From JAACFF01 sp963807975 (GTDB lineage: Bacteria > Chloroflexota > Anaerolineae > Promineifilales > Promineifilaceae), in assembly GCA_963807975.1 (NCBI GenBank), contig CAWEDV010000005.1, positions 124,001 to 188,000 of the forward strand: a DNA stretch of 64,000 nucleotides, written 5' to 3'. The position numbers and the translations under genes are program-made. Positions 57,796 through 64,000 of the stretch are shown here, piece after piece (within the stretch, counting starts at the first letter, position 1; each line of letters opens with the position of its first letter). The notes beneath the pieces were generated by a model that made no database searches, was not told the origin of the DNA, and was given only the letters and a program-made list of their open reading frames with translations.

Positions 57796-58809
57796 CTATA
57801 ATTCTACAATGATCGCTGGGACTGCCAGAGTTGCTAATGACAGACCAATCAAGACGTTAAATTCTGGCAGTTCAGCTCGTGGATACGGTGTGTAATAATA
57901 AAAAGGTTGATCGACCAATAGAGTAGGCAGGAGAGCCAACACCAAGGGAATCAAAGCACCGGCCACTACCGCCCAATCTTTCCAGACCCACTGTCGCGGC
58001 CGGTAGCGCGTATGATGTACCTGCCTTCCCAACCATAATGATAGTGCTACGAGCAAGCCAATTCCCACCAAAACCATGATCCAACCGGCCCAATCTACCC
58101 AAAACGTCAAGATCCAACCGCCTAGGGCCAAAAGTAACGCTGACAACAAACCTAGCTGCAAGGTCATTGACTGCCGGACGTTGCTTGTCGCGCCGTATCC
58201 GCGCGCAACCATGGTTTCTGCCAGACTCATTGCCCTTTCCAGGCCACCAATTAAAAGTGGGATGACAATAGGCTGCCAGTCGCGCAGACCTTTAATCTTA
58301 TGTCCGCGAAGTGCCTGAGCTTCTCGAATTCGCTGTAGTTGCTCTGCAGTTTCTGGTACATATGTGATCGCGATCATCACCACAAGGCCAATATTTGCTA
58401 GGGCACGCGGTGTCAACCTGATCAGTTCACTCGCAGGGATGACCGAATTAAACGCAAGAAAAACTGCCAGCAGCGTTACCAAGATCAAGCCGCTTATTGC
58501 CCCATAAACGGCCGCTTCCAGTGTCAGAATGCCGCCAATCACCCACCAATTCCCTGGCAAAGTAGCCCAAACCGTCTCGCCGATATGGACCAATAGCAAG
58601 TTAAATAGTATCGAAAGGGCTACAACAACAAATGCCAGTCGCCAGAAGCGCAGCTTCAGCCCAGCCCCTGGAATAGCGCATGCAAGTTGGTCAACACGAG
58701 CAATCAGAAGCAGAATGACAATATAAAATGGATTCCGCGTCATGAGCGTGAGTACAGCCATAGTAAGGAGCCATATTACCCAAGCCTGAGCAGCAAATGG
58801 TCGCTTCAT
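57796..58809 (-). CDS. ECF transporter transmembrane protein EcfT
   Basis: A 337-residue integral membrane protein of the EcfT/CbiQ family. It has several helices and a cytosolic coupling region with Ala-Arg-Gly type motifs: IREAQALRGHKIK and AETMVARGYGATSN, which contact the two ATPase domains. It overlaps the S-component gene by four bases (ATGA), so the two are translated together. It is longer than the usual EcfT (about 265 residues), with an extra set of C-terminal helices (~250-337), as known for some CbrU-like proteins. Confidence 0.92.
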   Translation of the reverse strand: MKRPFAAQAWVIWLLTMAVLTLMTRNPFYIVILLLIARVDQLACAIPGAGLKLRFWRLAFVVVALSILFNLLLVHIGETVWATLPGNWWVIGGILTLEAAVYGAISGLILVTLLAVFLAFNSVIPASELIRLTPRALANIGLVVMIAITYVPETAEQLQRIREAQALRGHKIKGLRDWQPIVIPLLIGGLERAMSLAETMVARGYGATSNVRQSMTLQLGLLSALLLALGGWILTFWVDWAGWIMVLVGIGLLVALSLWLGRQVHHTRYRPRQWVWKDWAVVAGALIPLVLALLPTLLVDQPFYYYTPYPRAELPEFNVLIGLSLATLAVPAIIVEL

Positions 58810-59609
58810 GTCCCCAATACCTGAAACTGAAACTTATCACGAAAACGACTGAGTGCACGGACCGCCGGAAGCCCGAGGAAAGCGATTAACAGACCGTTAC
58901 CAATTGCTCGCGCCAGGTCCCAGACGAGTGACGTCGCGGCATAAAACAGCAGATAACGTTTCAGAGCCTGAACAAAGGAAATCCCAGCCTCATAACCGGT
59001 AGAGCCACCACCCATGAATGGCCAGAAATATACATTCATTATCAAGCCGTAGAGAATTCCCCATGCTGCTCCTACCGCCACCAGCATGACCATTTCCACT
59101 TGTGGGTCTCTGGGTTGTGGCAGCCATCCCGATGTCAATCCAATCCATCCCGCTACAAACATTTGGTAGGGCAGCCAAGGGCCAACACCTCCCGTTAAGA
59201 GAGCAGAAACCAGCATGGTCAAGGTACCCATCAGAAAACCAAATCGAGCACCAAAAACATACCCAGTTAAAATGACCGGCACAAATATCGGCGAAAAACC
59301 GCCTGGCCCGGGAATTGCTACCTCAATAAAACGCAGCGTAGCCGTTGCCGCAACAAGGATACCCAGTGCCGCGATCATCTTCGCGCTGACAGCCTGACCT
59401 TGTATCTCCAGCAGCAGCACACCGAGGCAGATCACGAGCAGAAGCATAGTCAATATCGGTGCACTCTCTGCACGAATCAGGAACGCATCACTCGCAAAGG
59501 ATTGTCTTTCGATCCACAGAAAAGGATATAGAAAGGCGGCCAGCCCAATTAGCCCGCTGAGAAAGTAGATGCTCGCTGTTAGAAAACGTTGGGTTTGATT
59601 CTTCTTCAC
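58806..59609 (-). CDS. ECF transporter S component, CbrT-like (putative cobalamin-type)
   Basis: A 267-residue membrane protein with about seven helices that should bind the substrate. The conserved stretch LGILVAATATLRFIEVAIPG, GGFSPIFVPVILTGYVFGAR and FGFLMGTLTMLVSALLTGGV, followed by GPWLPYQMFVAGWIGLTSGW, resembles S components such as CbrT, for which cobalamin uptake was reported. The cob(I)alamin adenosyltransferase at the end of this operon supports the same substrate. No cobalamin riboswitch was recognised upstream. It follows the TAP-like hydrolase gene by only 10 bases. Confidence 0.85.
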   Translation of the reverse strand: MKKNQTQRFLTASIYFLSGLIGLAAFLYPFLWIERQSFASDAFLIRAESAPILTMLLLVICLGVLLLEIQGQAVSAKMIAALGILVAATATLRFIEVAIPGPGGFSPIFVPVILTGYVFGARFGFLMGTLTMLVSALLTGGVGPWLPYQMFVAGWIGLTSGWLPQPRDPQVEMVMLVAVGAAWGILYGLIMNVYFWPFMGGGSTGYEAGISFVQALKRYLLFYAATSLVWDLARAIGNGLLIAFLGLPAVRALSRFRDKFQFQVLGT

Positions 59610-59619
59610 AGTGCGCTAA

Positions 59620-61641
59620 TTATAGTAGCACTGTGATCATTCCGCCCATCGCCAATACCACAACATAACCTACGGCACAGACGGCCAGAAAACCGTAATA
59701 TAAGCGCAGCCAGCGTGACCAAAATCTTCGTCGCCAAGCTGTGGCAGTTACCACAAGTAAAGCCAACGCAGTTGGAATCAAGAGCAACGGTATCAAGAAA
59801 AACAAGGTGGCGCCAGCCGCTACAGAAAAAATACTTGCCAGGCCATTGAACAATGATTGAATGGTGAAAAATGAAACGCCCGAAACAAATATGATGGCCA
59901 ATAAGCCAAAAAATAGCGCTAGTCCGCCGCCCAACCACTTCAATCGTCGGGCACCTCCATCTGAAATCTGGTCCAAATGATCTTTCTTCCGCAAAACACC
60001 AATTAGCCAGACGACCGGCAAGATTATGAAGGACGACAAAACTCCCAATAAAAACAGGCTTGCCAGCCCCAGTTGAATCCACATAGACTCACTGAACTGG
60101 TTAACCTCTTCCAAGAATGGGAAAGAAATCGCACTCGATGGTACAAAATCTTCTGGCACGATATTTTCCAGGCAGCTTGCGTCCGGTTCATTCTCAGGTG
60201 ATTCCAGGAATTGACTGACGATGTCGTTCATACATTCTCCATCAAAAGCAACACCATGACTGCCCGTAGGACTCACAAAAGAATAGCCGTTACTTAGTTT
60301 GGACAACGCACTGGCAGCAAAAAGTGGCGGCGTGATCGGATCGTAATGCCCGGAGAGTAAGAGCGTAGGAATATCACTATAAACGGCATCGTTTGCTTTT
60401 TGTGGCAGTTCGTCAACTTGCCAGATGTCGCACGCATCAATATATGACTGCATTTCTTCTTGGGCTCCATCGGCAAAATAGGGGCGAATTCCATCTAGGA
60501 TGGCATCTGTTGGCAAAAAGTTTGCGTCCTCAGCGCATATAACTGAGAAATACATACCCTCGCTGACATTGCGATTGAAAGCAAACAAAGGCCAGATCGC
60601 GCGAATAAATGTGTAATCCCCTTCTTCCAGGTTATCGACCAGCTTGGGGAAGATAGAGTAGGAATCTGGCAAATAGAAGGCCTGAAATAACACATCCACC
60701 AACGTGTCCCCGTCCAAACGTGCCTTAACCCGCTCACCGGTCTCAGAATCCTTAATGACAATCAATTCTGGGGTCTGGTTAAGCTCATCTACCAGGGCAA
60801 AAAACCGCTCTTCTAAATTGGGATACTCAGTCCGGCACAATGCATCATCATCACAGCTCTGGATGATTTCCGTGAACACGCGATCCGTATTTGAGGCCAC
60901 ATGAGGGATGAAGTTTAGGTCTGGCGGAACAACGCCATCCAAGATCACGCTGCGCAGGTGATCCGGTTCACTGCGCATCAGATGTAATCCCAATAGCGTC
61001 CCGTAAGACACGCCGTAGAAGTTATACTGATCATATCCAAGAGCCTGGCGAATCACATCAACGTCCGCTGCGTTTTGCAAGCTGTTATACGCGGAAAGGT
61101 CAATTCCCTCTGCTTTCAGCCTGTCATAGCAATCCTCTAGAATCTCCAGCGATCGCGCGTCCGCCTGCTCGACAGGTAGCACTAATATTTCATCGACGGC
61201 CTCAAAACTCTCATCGCACATCAACGCTGGCTGAGCGTATGGAGCCCCGCGTTGGTTAAAAATGACGATATCCCGCCCAAAAGTTGAAGGCTGTGAATCG
61301 ATTAATATTGGAAAAACCTCAAAAGCATCACCCCCAGGACCTCCTTGTGCCAAAAAAAGAGGATCAGGGTGTGTATCACTTGACGTTGAGCGCAAAATCG
61401 CCACTGGCAGCCGGATAGATGGGCCATTTGGGTTTTCGTGTCTCTCTGGAACCGACACATAACCACATTCAAATTCGGGGCTTGGCAAAAAGGGAATCGG
61501 GCTTTCAAACCAACATTCGGTCGACTCAAAGGTGCGCAATGTCTCAGAGGGCGCATCATTGGCAAACGCCCTTTCTGTCACGGCCGTTGCCGCAATTCCA
61601 ATCAGGATGAATGTCAATATCTTAAATCGAAACCTGGTCAT
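59620..61641 (-). CDS. TAP-like alpha/beta hydrolase with C-terminal membrane domain
   Basis: A 673-residue exported hydrolase. A signal peptide (to about AERAFA) is followed by an alpha/beta hydrolase domain of the prolyl aminopeptidase/TAP type: oxyanion region QGGPGGDAF, nucleophile elbow GVSYGTLLGL (Ser212), a helical insertion, the Asp region LLLSGHYDPITPP and the His of TGSHGVAF. After residue ~500 there are four or five membrane helices not found in classical members. So the catalytic part should face outside, held at the membrane. It heads the ECF/cobalamin operon (10-base gap). Peptide or ester substrates are possible; a link to cobalamin is unknown. ATG 61641 is preferred to GTG 61671. 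Confidence 0.88.
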   Translation of the reverse strand: MTRFRFKILTFILIGIAATAVTERAFANDAPSETLRTFESTECWFESPIPFLPSPEFECGYVSVPERHENPNGPSIRLPVAILRSTSSDTHPDPLFLAQGGPGGDAFEVFPILIDSQPSTFGRDIVIFNQRGAPYAQPALMCDESFEAVDEILVLPVEQADARSLEILEDCYDRLKAEGIDLSAYNSLQNAADVDVIRQALGYDQYNFYGVSYGTLLGLHLMRSEPDHLRSVILDGVVPPDLNFIPHVASNTDRVFTEIIQSCDDDALCRTEYPNLEERFFALVDELNQTPELIVIKDSETGERVKARLDGDTLVDVLFQAFYLPDSYSIFPKLVDNLEEGDYTFIRAIWPLFAFNRNVSEGMYFSVICAEDANFLPTDAILDGIRPYFADGAQEEMQSYIDACDIWQVDELPQKANDAVYSDIPTLLLSGHYDPITPPLFAASALSKLSNGYSFVSPTGSHGVAFDGECMNDIVSQFLESPENEPDASCLENIVPEDFVPSSAISFPFLEEVNQFSESMWIQLGLASLFLLGVLSSFIILPVVWLIGVLRKKDHLDQISDGGARRLKWLGGGLALFFGLLAIIFVSGVSFFTIQSLFNGLASIFSVAAGATLFFLIPLLLIPTALALLVVTATAWRRRFWSRWLRLYYGFLAVCAVGYVVVLAMGGMITVLL

Positions 61642-61871
61642 CAAGATGATTTGTCTCCGGGTAGTGTTCACAGCGCTGTTGAAGCAAACAACCCACCATT
61701 ATCCGCTAAACAGTGATTTATAGTACCTGCTTTTACGTCTTATGCCCTAAAGAGTTCTTGACCAATGGCATGCTCTCATATAGAAATAATTCGCGGTTTA
61801 TGACCTGAAAAGTACGTTACCCTCATATAAGTCCCGTTTGTTCCCATTATAGTTCTTGATATAGTTCCCAC

Positions 61872-63209
61872 ATGAAGAAAAACTGGCTGTTAACCGTCGT
61901 GAACATTGTGCTGGTCATAATCCTTGCATACCAGAACAATACGTCGACAGCACGGGCCCAAGCTGGAGCTCCCTCCGAAATTCTGCGCCTGGTTAACCAG
62001 GTTCGAACGGGTTATGGACTGCCCCCTTTTGTTTGGGAAGGCACGCTTGCCGCCGCCGCTCAAAATCAAGCCAATTACATGGCTGCGAATAATATCTACA
62101 GCCATACGGGAGCTGGCGGATCCTCGCCTAATTCGCGCGCCCAAGCAGCCGGATATCCCGGTCGAGCGACTGAAAACATAGTAGGGGGCACAGACTTAAC
62201 CCCCAACCAGGGTGTCATATGGTGGCAAAATAGCCCCACACATTTCAACACCATGATTTCCGATCGCTACATCCACGCCGGTGTTGGTTTTGCTCAGGGA
62301 CACGGGCAAAACTTCTTCGCGCTCGTTGTTGGTGTTCCATCTGGCCAATCCTCAGATTCCTATGATGCTCCCGTCCTCGCTGATGATGCACTCGGAGCTG
62401 TCGCCCCCATCATATTGGCAGAACCTGGTGAAGGTGGCGGTATCACCCACGTTGTTGGTGCTGGACAATCCTTTTGGGCCATCGCCGCTCGCTACGAAAT
62501 CCCTTTGGATCAGCTTTATCTCTTCAATAATTTGGTTGAAGATAGTGTGATTAACCCCGGTGATAAGTTGATTATCCGACTCGCCGAAGGTCAAGAACCG
62601 CCTCCCACACCAACACCGCCGGCAACTCATCTAGTATCTCAAGGTGAATCCTTGTGGACCATTGCCGCCTGGTACAAACTCAGCCTAGAGGAAATACTTT
62701 GGTTAAACAGTATGGTAGAGGACAGTCTTGTGCAGCCCGGTGATGAAGTGAGGATTCGCTTGCTGCCAGGAGAGCTGCCGCCTCCCACTGCTACGGTCCA
62801 AACCATGCACACGGTCCAGTCTGGAGATACCGCCTGGGGCATCTCCAATCAACATGGATTGACGCTTGAACAACTTTTGGCTTTCAACTCCCTGACTGAG
62901 AACTCAGTGCTAGGCATTGGCGACCAATTACTAATAATCGCACCCAGCCCTACGCCCACAGAAACCCCTCTAGCCACCGCTACGCTTGCTCCTTCCACAA
63001 CGCCAATCCCCACGACTTTGCCAGAAAACACCGAGACGCCTTCACCTTTAGTTCCATTAGAATCGATTCAAAACACGGCAACCCCGGCCAGTGAGAATAC
63101 GGACAGCTCCTCTACACTGTTTACCCCTGGCTCTGGAACCAGTCTGCTTGCTGCAGGAGCCTTGTTATTGGGTCTAGGAGTGATTGCCATTTCAATAATG
63201 AGAAAGTAA
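61872..63209 (+). CDS. Surface-anchored CAP (SCP) protein with three LysM domains
   Basis: A 445-residue exported protein. Signal peptide (about 1-30), CAP/SCP-type domain (about 33-160) with LRLVNQVRTGYGLPPFVWEG, ANNIYSHTGAGGSSPNSRAQ, GRATENIVGG and TPNQGVIWWQNSPTHFNTMI, then three LysM repeats that start HVVGAGQSFW, HLVSQGESLW and HTVQSGDTAW, a Thr/Pro-rich linker of about 70 residues and a C-terminal transmembrane helix with basic end (IMRK). CAP domains of bacteria bind metal or small ligands and their role is poorly known. The LysM domains should bind peptidoglycan or glycans. The stop overlaps the start of the GH13 gene by one base (TAATG). Confidence 0.93.
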   Translation: MKKNWLLTVVNIVLVIILAYQNNTSTARAQAGAPSEILRLVNQVRTGYGLPPFVWEGTLAAAAQNQANYMAANNIYSHTGAGGSSPNSRAQAAGYPGRATENIVGGTDLTPNQGVIWWQNSPTHFNTMISDRYIHAGVGFAQGHGQNFFALVVGVPSGQSSDSYDAPVLADDALGAVAPIILAEPGEGGGITHVVGAGQSFWAIAARYEIPLDQLYLFNNLVEDSVINPGDKLIIRLAEGQEPPPTPTPPATHLVSQGESLWTIAAWYKLSLEEILWLNSMVEDSLVQPGDEVRIRLLPGELPPPTATVQTMHTVQSGDTAWGISNQHGLTLEQLLAFNSLTENSVLGIGDQLLIIAPSPTPTETPLATATLAPSTTPIPTTLPENTETPSPLVPLESIQNTATPASENTDSSSTLFTPGSGTSLLAAGALLLGLGVIAISIMRK

Positions 63210-64000
63210 TGACTAATTCTAGAATTGACCCTTTGTGGTTACACTCTGTTCATCACGACGGTTCTATAAAATATGTATCCAATCCTTATCCAGAACTGGG
63301 CGAAAAAGTCGCCATTCGCTTGCGGATTGGAGAGCAGGTACCGGTACAAGAAGTATTAATTCGCACCTTTCCCGATGGCGAGCAAGAGTTTTCAACCATG
63401 ACCCGGCGTTCCAACGCTGCGCCTTGCCAATGGTGGGAAGGGTCAATTGAGATCAGCCAACCAGACGTTCACTATCGATTCCTCATAAGAACCAAAAATA
63501 AACTGTGGTGGTATTCAGCCGCAGGTGTTACCGGTGACATCCCCCTTGATTACACTGATTTTCGACTGCTGGCCGGATACAACTTCATAAGTTGGCTGCA
63601 AACCGCCGTTTTCTACCAAGTCTTTCCTGATCGTTTCGCTAACGGCAATTCCGAGACAGATCCTCATCTAGGCGATTTCGAGTACAAAGGTCATGGACCC
63701 AAGACGTTTCCATGGGCTACGCCTCCCCCTGAAGATCATCCCTTTCCAATCGTATTCTATGGAGGAGACTTACCAGGAATAAGCGGCCACATCGATCATC
63801 TCGATTCTCTCGGCGTTAACGCCCTTTATCTGAACCCCATCTTTGCAGCCCGTTCCAACCACAAGTACGACGTAACTGATTATAAAGAGATCGATCCCCA
63901 CCTTGGCGGGAACAACTCGTTAGCACAACTTCGGCAGGATTTAGACCAGCGAGGGATGCATTATATCCTGGACATCGTGCCCAATCATTGTGGTTACTGG
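63209..64000 (+). CDS. GH13 family glycosidase, N-terminal part (cut by window edge)
   Basis: An open frame of 264 codons from ATG 63209 to the window end, without stop. About 120 residues of an N-terminal beta-sandwich domain of the CBM34/neopullulanase type come first, then the GH13 barrel begins: AVFYQVFPDRFANGNSETDP, YGGDLPGISGHIDHLDSLGV, NALYLNPIFAARSNHKYDV and the first conserved region DIVPNHCG near the end. The layout (no signal peptide, N-terminal domain before barrel) suggests a cytosolic cyclomaltodextrinase/neopullulanase that breaks down maltodextrins; catalytic Asp and Glu lie beyond the window. Its start overlaps the CAP/LysM gene stop (TAATG), so both are translated together. 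Confidence 0.9.
   Translation, partial: MTNSRIDPLWLHSVHHDGSIKYVSNPYPELGEKVAIRLRIGEQVPVQEVLIRTFPDGEQEFSTMTRRSNAAPCQWWEGSIEISQPDVHYRFLIRTKNKLWWYSAAGVTGDIPLDYTDFRLLAGYNFISWLQTAVFYQVFPDRFANGNSETDPHLGDFEYKGHGPKTFPWATPPPEDHPFPIVFYGGDLPGISGHIDHLDSLGVNALYLNPIFAARSNHKYDVTDYKEIDPHLGGNNSLAQLRQDLDQRGMHYILDIVPNHCGYW

Noticed and set aside
61642..61871. Cobalamin riboswitch upstream of the ECF operon
   Set aside because: No B12-box-like sequence or matching fold was recognised in the 230 bases before the hydrolase gene.
1..64000. tRNA or rRNA genes, CRISPR arrays, insertion sequences, prophage genes
   Set aside because: Non-coding gaps were read for cloverleaf-like or repeated structure and coding regions for transposase, integrase and Cas motifs; none was found. 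Small or unusual RNAs could be missed without computation.

Overview
The window reads as a stretch of bacterial chromosome with densely packed metabolic and housekeeping genes. It has no rRNA, tRNA, CRISPR array, prophage or intact insertion sequence that I can see. The gene set suggests a Chloroflexota bacterium, probably of the Anaerolineae group. The clues are secreted and membrane-anchored LysM and CAP proteins with Thr/Pro-rich linkers, two different membrane pyrophosphatases, DosS/DosR-like signalling and a DUF5684 membrane protein. That placement is inference from gene content, not from a marker gene.

Layout. 1-11200: an acidic protein cut by the left edge, a histone-deacetylase-family amidohydrolase, two divergent membrane pyrophosphatases (a K+-dependent type and a K+-independent type), an unknown protein, acetyl-CoA synthetase, a small membrane protein and a PPK2 polyphosphate kinase. 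11286-19569: a membrane sensor-like protein with a LysM partner, an RfbH-type dehydrase with a GT2 glycosyltransferase, a PfkB (adenosine-kinase-like) and S-adenosylhomocysteinase pair, a PAP2-like protein and a nucleotidyltransferase. 19542-26210 (minus strand): dus, miaA, yraN, a GT4 glycosyltransferase, PRPP synthetase, aat, HMG-CoA lyase and DUF423.

26244-40410 is the most interesting part: UspA, two CBS-pair proteins, a DsbA-VKOR disulfide pair, a receiver-like protein lacking its phosphorylation site, a DosS-like GAF histidine kinase with a DosR-like response regulator, a zinc-ribbon peptide, and the operon pyruvate phosphate dikinase / pyruvate:ferredoxin oxidoreductase / dihydroorotate-dehydrogenase-like protein. 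A palindrome, RTGACNNNTGTCAY, occurs exactly or in degenerate form upstream of five or six of these transcription units. In each case the site nearest the promoter is centred about 40-45 bases upstream of the predicted transcription start. The core GAC-N4-GTC has the same spacing as the actinobacterial DosR box. I propose a local DosR-like regulon that joins PPi-linked energy metabolism (pyruvate phosphate dikinase, H+-pyrophosphatase) and anaerobic pyruvate oxidation with UspA/CBS stress proteins.

40495-55303: aconitase, a Pit phosphate transporter with its DUF47 partner, a secreted protein with a Thr/Pro-rich linker, proline dehydrogenase, an RmlC-like epimerase, a minus-strand dgkA-ybeY-pgpH-yqeY cluster, a methyltransferase, a fructosamine-kinase-family protein, two related lipoproteins and a 49-residue CcmD-like peptide. 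55488-61641 (minus strand): a probable cobalamin uptake unit, with an ATP:cob(I)alamin adenosyltransferase, an ECF transporter (fused ATPases, EcfT, S component) and a membrane-anchored TAP-like hydrolase. 61872-64000: a CAP/LysM surface protein coupled to a GH13 glycosidase that runs off the right edge. All functions are predicted from sequence features read by eye; no database search was possible.
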